The notes under the pieces: generated by a model
What the model was told of the DNA's origin: nothing
Seen by the model: only the letters and a program-made list of their open reading frames with translations
Databases searched by the model: none
Part shown: positions 47,470 to 55,274 of the stretch, one piece after another
Layout: each line of letters starts with the position of its first letter
How positions within the stretch are numbered: the first letter of the stretch is position 1
NCBI GenBank assembly: GCA_963730685.1
Contig: CAVSSP010000004.1
Location: forward strand, 1,302,001 to 1,366,000
Length of the DNA: 64,000 nt
Reading direction: 5' to 3'
From: Bog-756 sp963730685
GTDB taxonomy: Bacteria; Actinomycetota; Acidimicrobiia; Acidimicrobiales; RAAP-2
Translations under genes and position numbers: made by a program

Positions 47470-48366
47470 TGTTGCGGGTGGTGCTCCCCAAGGGGTCCCT
47501 CGAACAGGCCACCCTCAGCCTCTTCGCCGATGCCGACCTGACGGTGGTGCGCGGCATCCGACGTGGACTACCGGGCCTCCATCGAAGACCCCCGGGTCGA
47601 CGACGTCAGGATCCTGCGTCCCCAGGAGATCCCCCTGTACGTGGCCAAGGGGCTGTTCGACGTGGGAATCACCGGCCGCGACTGGATCGAGGAGCGGGGG
47701 AGCGACGTGTCGACCCTCGGGGTACTGAACTACTCCAAGGCGACCTCCAATCCCATCCGGGTGGTGCTTGCCGTCCCCAGCGACTCGCCCGTATCGTCGG
47801 TGGCCGACCTGGCCAAGACGGCCAGCGGGCCGGGAGGTGCGCTCCGGGTGTCCACCGAGTACCCCGAGCTCACCCGGCGCTATCTCGAGAGCAACGGGGT
47901 CAAGGCCGAGGTCAGCCTGTCCTATGGGGCCACGGAGGCCAAGGTCCCCGATATCGCCGACTGCGTGGTGGAGATCACCGAGACGGGCCGGGCGCTGCGC
48001 GCGGCCGGGTTGAAGATCGTGGAGACGCTGCTCGTCTCCCACACCGAGCTCATCGCCAACCCGACGGCGGCCAAGGATCCCGAGAAGCGCCACGCCATGG
48101 GCCAACTGCTCACGCTCCTGCAGGGGGCCCTCGAGGCCAGGGGGAAGGTCCTCGTAAAGCTGAACGTGGCGGCCGAGCGCCTTCCCGCCGTGATCGAGGT
48201 CCTGCCGTCGCTGCGGTCGCCCACCGTCTCCGAGCTCTTCGGTGGCGGCGGGTACGCGGTCGAGGCGGTGGTGCCCAAATCGGAGATCAACATCTTGATC
48301 CCCGCACTCAAGGATCGCGGCGCGATGGACATCATCGAGTTACCGCTGTCGAAGATCGTGCACTGA
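47469..48366 (+). CDS. hisG: ATP phosphoribosyltransferase (HisG), split by a frameshift
   Basis: First enzyme of histidine synthesis, feedback-inhibited by histidine. The first frame gives MLRVVLPKGSLEQATLSLFADADLTVVRG. One extra base at 47551-47557 shifts the frame. The protein goes on SDVDYRASI, LRPQEIPLYVAKGLFDVGITGRDW, the PRPP-binding region TASGPGGALRVSTEYPELT and a C-terminal ACT-like domain (LVKLNVAAERLPAVIEVLPSL). It is therefore the long, self-contained form. Joined length is about 298. The start overlaps ribH. hisE, its usual actinobacterial neighbour, is not seen. Confidence 0.88.
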
Positions 48367-48376
48367 GGTTCCGACC

Positions 48377-49399
48377 ATGGCCACCAGATGGACGGGACCG
48401 TTCGAACTGCCGCCCGTCGGCAGCACGCCGGTGGTCGGTGACGTGGCCGCCTTCGACGACGACAGCGGCCTCGGCTCCATCGAATTCGGCGTCGGCCGCA
48501 CCGTGCCGTTCCACTGCACGGCCATCACGGACGGATCCCGGCACATCGACGTCGGCGCCGTCGTCGCCTTCGTCGTGGTCCCCGGCCGCCTGGGTCGGCT
48601 CGAAGCAGGCTCCGTGCGCCCGCTGCCAGGCGTGGTCCGCCCGGGCCGGTCGTTGGCCGGCGATGACCCCGTCGCCAGTCAGCCCGGTGGCAAGTCGTCC
48701 GTCCAAGGAGGCGAGTCCACGGGCTCGAGCGTCCCTCCTTCGTTCCCCGCTTCGCTTCCGGCCCCCATACCTCCTCCGCCGCCCGCGCCGCGATCACCCG
48801 CACCCGTGCCCGTGACTCCAGCTGCTCCACCGTCGACACTGCCGGCACCACCGGCAGTGTCACCACCACCGCCACCGGCAGTGTCACCACCACCACCTCC
48901 GCCACCGCCACCGGCAGTGCCTCCGCCTCCGCCACCACCCCCACCGGCAGTGTCACCACCACCACCGCCACCACCGCCGCCACTGTCACCGTCACCGCCC
49001 GGTCCGGTTGTCGTGCCGGGAGCGGTGGGCGCGTCGGTCCCTCCGCCGGCCCGCCGGGACGATGCCACCCCCGCCTTCGGGGTTCCCGCAGTCGGTACCC
49101 CTGGTGCCGGCGTCAACCCGGTCCGGCCCATCGGTCCTGTCGGTCCGCTGGGGCTCCGTCCCCCGTCGCTCTCCGCCGAGCGCCCCGCCTCCGACACGCC
49201 GGTCGAGCCCCCGTCGGCGGCGCCGGCCGAAGGGTCGGACGGTGATCTGTCTGACGAGGAGTCCGAGCCCCGGCCGGACTTCTGGTCGCCGATCGCCAGG
49301 CCGTCGAGCGGGCCACCCCCGACGTGGCGCACGCCAGTGACGCCGCCGGCCACACCGCCGTCCACCGCGCCGTCCACACCGCCGTCGGAGGGGAGCTGA
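48377..49399 (+). CDS. Cold-shock-domain-like protein with a long Pro-rich tail
   Basis: The first 85 residues resemble a small actinobacterial cold-shock-like family: GDVAAFDDDSGLGSIEFGVG, VPFHCTAITDGSRHIDVGAVVAF and VVPGRLGRLEAGSV. They probably bind nucleic acid. The frame then stays open for another 250 residues of polyproline with PPPAVSPPPP-type repeats and a Ser/Pro-rich end. This tail lies antisense to the Gly-rich tail of the MFS gene (48679-49399). Both frames share the same wobble base, so base composition cannot tell which is translated. The N-terminal domain is the well-supported part. Confidence 0.6.
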   Translation: MATRWTGPFELPPVGSTPVVGDVAAFDDDSGLGSIEFGVGRTVPFHCTAITDGSRHIDVGAVVAFVVVPGRLGRLEAGSVRPLPGVVRPGRSLAGDDPVASQPGGKSSVQGGESTGSSVPPSFPASLPAPIPPPPPAPRSPAPVPVTPAAPPSTLPAPPAVSPPPPPAVSPPPPPPPPPAVPPPPPPPPPAVSPPPPPPPPPLSPSPPGPVVVPGAVGASVPPPARRDDATPAFGVPAVGTPGAGVNPVRPIGPVGPLGLRPPSLSAERPASDTPVEPPSAAPAEGSDGDLSDEESEPRPDFWSPIARPSSGPPPTWRTPVTPPATPPSTAPSTPPSEGS

Positions 49400-50949
49400 C
49401 CGTCCGTCTCCGACGCCTCCCCGGTTGAGTCGGGACCGCCGGATGTCCGGTCCTCCTCGGTGGAGTAGGGGTTGCCGAGGACGTTCCGAGCCATGTCGAT
49501 GACCACCGCGCTGTCGGCGTCCTCCTTGGTGACCACCCCGAGGAGGGGCGCGGCCAGGAGCCCGGTCACGATCCCCGTCTCGGCCATGGACTCGGCCTGG
49601 ACGACGCTCCACTCCCACAGGCGCTTGACCATGTCCGGGTCGGATGCCTTGCGGGCCGGGTACTTCAGCCAACAGTTGACGAGCGCATGGCCCAGCCCGG
49701 TCATGGCCGGAAAGACCCAGATCAGCCGGTAGTTGCCGGTGGCATCGATGACGGCCGCGGCGATGTAGGCCAGGATCACGCTGCACAGGTTGAACGGTGC
49801 CAGCAGTACGCCGAGCCGCTCACCCAGACCGCCGGCCGTCGGGAGCAGCCTGAGCAGGAGCGGCGCCATGACGATGATGTACGCACCGATGAACGGGGCC
49901 CCGATGTACCCGAGGACCACCGCCTGCCACAGGTGGGTGTCGAAGTACTGGACGCCGGCGAGGACGGCGCCCACCAGCGGCGCCCCGATGGCCAGCTGCA
50001 TGGGCGAGAGCCGGCGGCTCAACGGAATGCCCAACCCGATGCCGATGAAGAAGACGGGAAGGCCGGTGACCAGGCCGGCGACGGTCTGTGCACCGGCCCC
50101 GGCGTGCAGTACCCGTTGGAAGAAGAGGATGGCGACGTAGGCCGTCGAGCCGACGCCGGACCAGAAGAGGAGGGAACCGCCGATGAGCACCTTGGCGTTG
50201 GGTCCCGAGAGGATGTCCCGAAGCTCGTCGCGGGTGGGGCGGGCCCGCTGCCTCCGGTCTGCCTCGGCACCGTAAGAGGCGGTGGGGGCCTCACGCACCA
50301 GGATCAGGACGGTGATGCCGACCGCCACCAGGATGACGGCGGTGATCTGGAAGGGAAGGTTCCAAGTCGAGGGGTCGTTCTGTTTCCACGACGCGATCAC
50401 CGTCCCCTTGATGGTGAGGCTGGCCAACGTCCCGAGCACGGTGGTGAGGAGCAGGGCCTTGATCCACCGGCTCCGACCGAAGACCTCGGGCACCACCGCC
50501 ACGTTGGTGAGAGTGAAGACCGCCGAGGCCTGTCCGGCGATCAGGATCATGAGCACGAGGAGCCAGTATCCGTGGACGACGGTGAACATCCAGGTGGCGA
50601 TGCCCATGGCGATGAGGCTGCCGGCCATGTAGGGGGTGCGGCGCCCCACCCGGTTGCGCGACCGGTCGCTCAGGCGTCCGGCGATGGGGTAGGTGAGCCA
50701 GCTGACCAGTCGGTCGGCGGTGAGGGCGAAGGTGACGGCCAGGGCCCCGGACGCCCGCTGCTGGACGAAGAGGGTGATCACCACGCCGGAGACGGCCAGG
50801 TTGGCCCGGGGGCCGACCAGCCCGATGGACAGTCCGATGAAGCTCCGGACCCGGGAGGCGTCGATGGGGCCGGCGGAGCCCTTTTTGCCGGTCACGGGAT
50901 CCTGGGGCACAGGACCCGGGTCAGGAAGGTGCCCCTCGCTCCCGCTCAC
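48679..50949 (-). CDS. MFS sugar/cation symporter of the GPH type with a Gly-rich tail
   Basis: The first 480 residues form a 12-helix transporter of the MFS/GPH kind (glycoside-pentoside-hexuronide symporters). Support is the AVTFALTADRLVSWLTYPIAGRLSDRSRNRVGRRTPYM segment near 70-108, with the family's D-R-x-G-RRxP loop. A cytoplasmic linker (EDRTSGG onward) leads to a tail of about 240 residues, rich in Ser/Asp/Gly and ending in GGGGGGDTAGGG repeats. The tail is antisense to the plus-strand Pro-rich frame. The substrate is unknown. The GTG start overlaps the DUF1844 stop (GTGA). Confidence 0.78.
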   Translation of the reverse strand: MSGSEGHLPDPGPVPQDPVTGKKGSAGPIDASRVRSFIGLSIGLVGPRANLAVSGVVITLFVQQRASGALAVTFALTADRLVSWLTYPIAGRLSDRSRNRVGRRTPYMAGSLIAMGIATWMFTVVHGYWLLVLMILIAGQASAVFTLTNVAVVPEVFGRSRWIKALLLTTVLGTLASLTIKGTVIASWKQNDPSTWNLPFQITAVILVAVGITVLILVREAPTASYGAEADRRQRARPTRDELRDILSGPNAKVLIGGSLLFWSGVGSTAYVAILFFQRVLHAGAGAQTVAGLVTGLPVFFIGIGLGIPLSRRLSPMQLAIGAPLVGAVLAGVQYFDTHLWQAVVLGYIGAPFIGAYIIVMAPLLLRLLPTAGGLGERLGVLLAPFNLCSVILAYIAAAVIDATGNYRLIWVFPAMTGLGHALVNCWLKYPARKASDPDMVKRLWEWSVVQAESMAETGIVTGLLAAPLLGVVTKEDADSAVVIDMARNVLGNPYSTEEDRTSGGPDSTGEASETDGQLPSDGGVDGAVDGGVAGGVTGVRHVGGGPLDGLAIGDQKSGRGSDSSSDRSPSDPSAGAADGGSTGVSEAGRSAESDGGRSPSGPTGPMGRTGLTPAPGVPTAGTPKAGVASSRRAGGGTDAPTAPGTTTGPGGDGDSGGGGGGGGGDTAGGGGGGGGGTAGGGGGGGGGDTAGGGGGDTAGGAGSVDGGAAGVTGTGAGDRGAGGGGGMGAGSEAGNEGGTLEPVDSPPWTDDLPPG

Positions 50950-51446
50950 CCGTCGGCGTCGGTCCGGCTGTCGCCGGTGTCGGTCCCACCCTCCTCTGCC
51001 GCCGATCCACCGTTGACCCCGGCGGCCGACACGGCCTCGGCACCGGCCCGCTGAGCCCCGTCGATCTGCACGTACGCCAGCCGCAGCTGGCTGACACCGT
51101 CCTTGAGCTGCTCCTCGGCCTCACCGAGGCGGCCTTCGAGGCCGGCGACCAGGATGCCGAGTGCGTCGATGGCCAGGCGGGCCTGGTCGAGAAGCGGCGG
51201 CTGTTGGGACAGGTAGACGGCGGCGAGCTCGAACAGGCCGTAGCAGTGGTTGGCCACCACCACTTCGACCGGGGAGTTGACCAACTGGGCCCGCATCTCG
51301 GCCATCTGCTCGGCCAACGCCTCCTCCTCCTCGGGCTCAGGGGTCCCTCCCGGCGCTCCCGCACCGGCCGGGCCGTCGGTTCGCCCGCCCCCGTCGGAGG
51401 GCCTGCCGACCGGTCGTTCGCCATCAGGTGTCCATAGTGAGCTCAC
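50946..51446 (-). CDS. DUF1844 family protein
   Basis: A 166-residue protein whose centre matches DUF1844: MRAQLVNSPVEVVVANHCYGLFELAAVYLSQQPP, then LLDQARLAIDALGILVAGLEGRLGEAEEQLKDGVSQLRLAYVQI. It is helical and probably coiled-coil in the second half, with acidic low-complexity ends. Function is unknown. It is divergent from infC, a common place for this family. The GTG at 51446 has TAGGCT 7 nt upstream, so leaderless translation is likely. It is coupled to the MFS gene by a 4-nt overlap. Confidence 0.8.
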   Translation of the reverse strand: MSSLWTPDGERPVGRPSDGGGRTDGPAGAGAPGGTPEPEEEEALAEQMAEMRAQLVNSPVEVVVANHCYGLFELAAVYLSQQPPLLDQARLAIDALGILVAGLEGRLGEAEEQLKDGVSQLRLAYVQIDGAQRAGAEAVSAAGVNGGSAAEEGGTDTGDSRTDADG

Positions 51447-51453
51447 GACTGGT

Positions 51454-51459
51454 AGCCTA
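51454..51459 (-). promoter_or_regulatory. -10 box TAGGCT for the DUF1844 gene, possibly bidirectional
   Basis: On the minus strand TAGGCT is followed by 7 nt and the GTG at 51446. On the plus strand the same site reads TAGCCT (51453-51458) and could start the infC transcript near 51465. Confidence 0.5.
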
Positions 51460-51481
51460 AAGCACTGATAGACGAGGAAGC

Positions 51482-51504
51482 GGGGTCTCGAGGTTGAAGA
51501 CCCC
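51482..51504 (+). promoter_or_regulatory. Stem-loop in the infC leader
   Basis: GGGGTCT (51482-51488) pairs perfectly with AGACCCC (51498-51504) around a 9-nt loop. It lies in the roughly 190-nt leader upstream of infC. Leaders of infC-rpmI-rplT operons often carry regulatory RNA bound by L20, but I cannot match this to a known motif. Confidence 0.4.
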
Positions 51505-51645
51505 CACCCGGCCACGAGGAAGCTCTCATGTGCGCCGGGTCAATGGGACCGGCGACCGACGCGTGTCGTTGCCGCCGGTGGTGGCTCCGCTCCTTATTCA
51601 TCGGTCACGGCGAGTCCGCGGCCCGAAGACATGGAGTGAAGTCGA

Positions 51646-52479
51646 ATAGCAGCCACCGTAACTACCAATGAACCTCGTATCAACGACCGCATCCGGGCCC
51701 GTGAGGTACGGCTGGTCGACCCCGACGGAGAGCAGCTGGGCATAAAGCTGCTTCCCGAGGCACTGGCCATCGCCCGCGATCTCGACCTGGATCTGGTCGA
51801 GGTGGCGCCGGGGGCCAACCCGCCGGTGTGCCGCATCATGGACTACGGCAAGTTCAAGTTCGATGCAGCGCAGCGGGCCAAGGAGTCGAGACGCAAAGCG
51901 GTCCACGTCGGGATCAAGGAGATGAAGTACCGGCCCAAGATCGGTCCGGGCGACTTCGAGACCAAGACCCGGCAGGTGGCCAAGTTCCTCGAGGAGGGCC
52001 ACAAGGTCAAGATCACCATCATGTTCCGTGGTCGTGAGGTCTTTCACCCCGAGTTGGGCAAGAAGATCCTCGACCGTATCGCCGACGAGATGGACGGCAT
52101 GGGCAAGTCGGAGTCCGTGCCCCGACTCGACGGCCGCAACATGGTCATGGTGCTCGCACCGGACAAGCGGGCCAAGCAGTCTGCGGCGTCCCGGGGACCG
52201 GGGCACGACCACAACGGATCCAACGGCTCGGGTCCCAAGAGGTCGACGACGGCCCCCGCTCCGGTGGCGGCGACGGGAGCGGAAGGCGCAGGACAAGACG
52301 AGAACAGAACATCAGGGGCAGCGCCGGCGACGACCGCCGGGGTGGCCGAAGCGGCTGTGCCGGTGACCGAGGCGCCCGTGACCGAGGCGCCCGTGACCGA
52401 GGCGCCTGCCGCCACCATGGCTGCGCCGGAGGCCGGGGATGCGTCCCCGGCACCAGGAACGATCGAGAAAGAGGGATGA
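51646..52479 (+). CDS. infC: Translation initiation factor IF-3, apparent ATA start and long C-terminal tail
   Basis: IF-3 checks start-codon pairing on the 30S subunit. The conserved body runs from NEPRINDRIRAREVRLVDPDG through VCRIMDYGKFKFD, RRKAVHVGIKEMKYRPKIGPGDFETK to ITIMFRGREVFHPELG and covers both domains. In frame, a stop lies at 51637-51639 and no ATG, GTG or TTG occurs before the conserved region. The best initiator is ATA at 51646, 9 nt after GGAG. Rare infC start codons (AUU in E. coli) are known to support autoregulation by IF-3. After residue about 180 there is an Ala/Pro/Thr-rich tail of about 95 residues with a VTEAP repeat. Confidence 0.88.
   Translation: MAATVTTNEPRINDRIRAREVRLVDPDGEQLGIKLLPEALAIARDLDLDLVEVAPGANPPVCRIMDYGKFKFDAAQRAKESRRKAVHVGIKEMKYRPKIGPGDFETKTRQVAKFLEEGHKVKITIMFRGREVFHPELGKKILDRIADEMDGMGKSESVPRLDGRNMVMVLAPDKRAKQSAASRGPGHDHNGSNGSGPKRSTTAPAPVAATGAEGAGQDENRTSGAAPATTAGVAEAAVPVTEAPVTEAPVTEAPAATMAAPEAGDASPAPGTIEKEG
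52363..52407. repeat. 15-bp tandem repeat near the end of infC
   Basis: Three units of GTGACCGAGGCGCCC/T encode VTEAP repeats in the C-terminal tail of IF-3. Confidence 0.8.
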
Positions 52480-52483
52480 CACC

Positions 52484-52678
52484 ATGCCGAAGATGAAGAC
52501 CGACAGTGGCGCCCGCAAGCGGATCAAGGTGACCGCGACGGGACGGTTGCGTCGCCGCAAGGCATTCCGCTCCCACCTCTTGGAGGGGAAGTCGAGCACC
52601 CGCAAACGTCGCCTGGGCCGCGAGACGGATTTTGCCCCCGGCGACGCCCGACAGGTGAAGCGCATGCTCGGCCGGTAG
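52484..52678 (+). CDS. rpmI: Ribosomal protein bL35
   Basis: Small basic large-subunit protein of 64 residues. MPKMKTDSGARKRIKVTATG at the start and RRRKAFRSHLLEGKSS in the middle identify it. A GAGGG lies about 7 nt before the ATG, and the gene starts 4 nt after infC, the universal infC-rpmI order. Confidence 0.96.
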   Translation: MPKMKTDSGARKRIKVTATGRLRRRKAFRSHLLEGKSSTRKRRLGRETDFAPGDARQVKRMLGR

Positions 52679-52911
52679 CAACCCCGACCCTGCGCCCGCC
52701 TCGACGGCACCGGGGCCACCTCGGACCGGAGCGGGTGTTCGGCTGCAGGGCTCCTCGCGATGGGCGGAGGCCACCGTGCCGCTGGTCCGTCGCCACTCGA
52801 GCCGTTGCCGACCTGTTCCGGCCGGTCGCTCCCGCGACGTCCTATTCCACTCACCGCCACCATCAACCGACATCCACCACCTCAAGGCCCCCACAGACAA
52901 AGGAGACCACC

Positions 52912-53298
52912 ATGGCCCGAGTAAAGCGCGCAGTCCATGCCAAGAAGCACCACCGCGCCGTCCTCGAGCAGGCGCAGGGTTACTACGGCAACAAGAGCCG
53001 GTCGTTCCGCGCCGCCAACGAACAGGTAATGCACTCGATGCAGTACGCCTTCCGGGACCGCCGTGCCCGCAAGGGCGACTTCCGGCAGCTCTGGATCCAG
53101 AGGATCAATGCCGCCGCACGGCTCAACGGCACCAGCTACAGCCGATTTATCGCCGGCCTCCACCGTGCCGACGTGGAGGTCGACCGGAAGGTGCTGGCCG
53201 ATCTGGCCGTCACCGAGCCCGAGGCGTTCGCATCGCTGGTGCGGGTGGCCAACGAGGCGCTGGCCGAGGCCGTCGTGAGTGCCGAGGCCGGTTCCTGA
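52912..53298 (+). CDS. rplT: Ribosomal protein bL20
   Basis: 23S rRNA-binding protein needed early in 50S assembly and a known autoregulator of its operon in other bacteria. The 128-residue protein starts MARVKRAVHAKKHHRAVLEQAQGYYGNKSRS and has WIQRINAAARLNGTSYSRFI, all typical. AAAGGAG precedes the ATG. The 233-nt gap from rpmI is unusually long and could hold a separate promoter or an L20-binding leader. Confidence 0.96.
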   Translation: MARVKRAVHAKKHHRAVLEQAQGYYGNKSRSFRAANEQVMHSMQYAFRDRRARKGDFRQLWIQRINAAARLNGTSYSRFIAGLHRADVEVDRKVLADLAVTEPEAFASLVRVANEALAEAVVSAEAGS

Positions 53299-54473
53299 GT
53301 CAGCCGGGGCTCGCCCACACCCATCATCGGGTCCGTCGGGTCAGGCAACTGCTGCGGAAGCCGAGCTATCGCAGCGCCGAGGCGTCGCTGGTCGTGGAGG
53401 GAGCCGAGCTCCTCGCCGTGGCCCTGGACGCGGGTATCCCCATCGAGTCGGTCTTCGTGGCACCGGAGGGTCGGACCAACCCATCGGTGGCCGCAGTGGT
53501 CGATCGTGTATTCGACGCCGGCGTGCGGGTCTTCGACCTGGCGCCCGGTGTGATCGAGCGGGTCGCGGACACCGTCACCCCCCAGCCCGTGCTGGCGGTG
53601 GTCGGGTTCTCCCCGGCCGAGCTCGCCGAGGTGAAGGACATGACGATGGTCATGGTGTGTGTGGATGTGCGTGACCCCGGCAACGCCGGGACGATGATCC
53701 GGACCGCCGACGCCTCCGGCGTGGGTGCCGTCGTGTGCTGCGACGGCACGGTCGATCCCACCAATCCGAAGACCGTCCGCGCCTCGGCCGGCTCGCTCTT
53801 CCACGTCCCGGTGGTGGCCGGCGGCGCGCCCGATGCGGTCATCGAGGCGCTACGGGGTTGGGGGTTCACCTCGGTGGGCACCGAGGTGCGGGGAGGGATC
53901 GACTACTCGGCGTTCGATTGGAACCAGAAGGTGGCCGCAGTGTTCGGCAACGAGGCCTCGGGACTCGGGGCACCGCTCGTCGGTTCACTCGACGCCAGCG
54001 TGTCCATCCCGATGGTCGGACGCGCCGAGTCGCTCAATGTGAGCGTGTCGGCCGCTGTGCTGTGCTTCGAGGCGCTGCGTCAGCGGCAGACGCGACACAG
54101 CGGCGCCTACGATGCCGGGCATGGACTCGGCGTCCCTCCTCACAGGGCATCCGGGCCGCCCCGACGCCGGGGGGGACTGACGTGGCCGATCCACTCGACA
54201 TCGACGCACTGGTGGACGGGGCCCGCCAGGCCATCGCCGCGGCCGCCTCCACCGAGGAGATCCGTGAGGTGGCGGCGCTGGTCTCGGGCAAGAAGTCGCC
54301 CCTCAACCAGGCCGGTCGGGGCCTCGGGGCGCTGGCGCCGGAGGAGCGGCGGGAGGTGGGACGCAAGCTCCACGCGGCGCGGACCACCATCGAGGCCCAG
54401 CTCGAGGACCGGCGGGTCGCCATCAGCGTGGAGGAGCTGGCCCGCTCGATGGCGGACAGCCGGCTGGATCTGA
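53295..54473 (+). CDS. SpoU/TrmH-family rRNA 2'-O-methyltransferase, uncertain ends
   Basis: SAM-dependent RNA methyltransferase with the SPOUT knot. VRQLLRKPSYRSAEASLVVEGAELL is the substrate-binding N-terminus. The knot has VCVDVRDPGNAGTMIRTADASG, AVFGNEASGL and VSIPMVGRAESLNVSVSAAVLCFEALRQR near the expected end. The frame has no normal start; CTG at 53295 overlapping the rplT stop is the best candidate. After the conserved end it stays open for about 125 further codons, into pheS, and stops only at 54473. A 1-base error near 54085-54120 would instead end it at 54180. Its place between rplT and pheS is common in actinobacteria. Confidence 0.75.
   Translation: MSQPGLAHTHHRVRRVRQLLRKPSYRSAEASLVVEGAELLAVALDAGIPIESVFVAPEGRTNPSVAAVVDRVFDAGVRVFDLAPGVIERVADTVTPQPVLAVVGFSPAELAEVKDMTMVMVCVDVRDPGNAGTMIRTADASGVGAVVCCDGTVDPTNPKTVRASAGSLFHVPVVAGGAPDAVIEALRGWGFTSVGTEVRGGIDYSAFDWNQKVAAVFGNEASGLGAPLVGSLDASVSIPMVGRAESLNVSVSAAVLCFEALRQRQTRHSGAYDAGHGLGVPPHRASGPPRRRGGLTWPIHSTSTHWWTGPARPSPRPPPPRRSVRWRRWSRARSRPSTRPVGASGRWRRRSGGRWDASSTRRGPPSRPSSRTGGSPSAWRSWPARWRTAGWI
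54108..54113 (+). promoter_or_regulatory. Putative leaderless -10 box TACGAT before pheS
   Basis: TACGAT is followed by 7 nt and the ATG of a 19-codon ORF that ends next to pheS. The same hexamer serves the gene at 13430. Confidence 0.4.
54121..54180 (+). CDS. Possible 19-residue leader ORF before pheS
   Basis: ATG 54121 starts a 19-codon frame (MDSASLLTGHPGRPDAGGD) that stops at TGA 54178-54180. The pheS GTG begins 1 nt later. With TACGAT at leaderless distance upstream, ribosomes could finish this peptide and re-initiate at pheS. It has no phenylalanine codons, so it is not a classical Phe attenuator. Alternatively these codons are the true end of the methyltransferase gene after a 1-base sequence error. 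Confidence 0.35.
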   Translation: MDSASLLTGHPGRPDAGGD

Positions 54474-55246
54474 CCGAGTTCGTCGGTGGCTCGGTGCGCG
54501 TCCCGGCGGAACGGGGCCACCTCCACCTGGTGTCCCAGACCCGTGACTCGCTGGAGGACGTCTTCGTCGGCATGGGGTTCGACGTGGCCGAGGGCCCGGA
54601 GATCGAGACGGACTGGTACAACTTCGGGGCGCTCAACATCCCGCCGGCCCACCCGGCCCGTGGCATGTGGGACACCTTCTACCTCGACCTCGGGCCCCCC
54701 GAGAGCACGGTGCTGCGGACCCACACCTCGCCGGTGCAGATCCACCTGATGGAGGAGGCGGTGGCCACCGACGGGCTTCCGATCCACGCCGTGATGCCCG
54801 GCCGCTGCTACCGCCGGGACACTCCCGACTCGCGACACCTCCCCGTGTTCCACCAGATCGAGGGGCTCGTGGTCGACGAGGGGATCACCTTCTCCGACCT
54901 GGCCGGGACCATCGAGGTGTTCACCACGGCCTACTTCGGACCGGACATCCACTCGCGGCTGCGGCCGGCCTACTTCCCATTCACCGAGCCGTCCGCCGAG
55001 TTCGAGGTGACCTGCACCATCTGCCACGGCTCGGGGTGCCGGACATGCTCCCAGACAGGATGGATCGAGCTCGGCGGCTGCGGCATGGTCGATCCGGCCG
55101 TGTTCGGCGCCGTCGGCATCGAACCCGACCGGTGGACGGGCTTCGCCTTCGGGTTCGGCATCGACCGCTGCGCCCAGATGCGCCACCAGATCGCCGACCT
55201 GCGGGCCCTGACCGAGAACGACATCCGCTTCCTGCGGCAGTTCTGA
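54182..55246 (+). CDS. pheS: Phenylalanyl-tRNA synthetase alpha chain
   Basis: Catalytic subunit of the class II PheRS heterotetramer. The 354-residue protein has an N-terminal coiled-coil (about 1-90), ETDWYNFGALNIPPAHPARGMWDTFYL (motif 1 area), RTHTSPVQIH, CYRRDTPDSRHLPVFHQIEGL (motif 2), a CTICHGSGCRTC loop, and WTGFAFGFGIDR (motif 3). The GTG at 54182 has only a G-run upstream and may depend on re-initiation from the short ORF before it. pheT follows after 28 nt. Confidence 0.95.
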   Translation: MADPLDIDALVDGARQAIAAAASTEEIREVAALVSGKKSPLNQAGRGLGALAPEERREVGRKLHAARTTIEAQLEDRRVAISVEELARSMADSRLDLTEFVGGSVRVPAERGHLHLVSQTRDSLEDVFVGMGFDVAEGPEIETDWYNFGALNIPPAHPARGMWDTFYLDLGPPESTVLRTHTSPVQIHLMEEAVATDGLPIHAVMPGRCYRRDTPDSRHLPVFHQIEGLVVDEGITFSDLAGTIEVFTTAYFGPDIHSRLRPAYFPFTEPSAEFEVTCTICHGSGCRTCSQTGWIELGGCGMVDPAVFGAVGIEPDRWTGFAFGFGIDRCAQMRHQIADLRALTENDIRFLRQF

Positions 55247-55274
55247 TACGCGAATTCTGAGAGGACTGTTTCCG

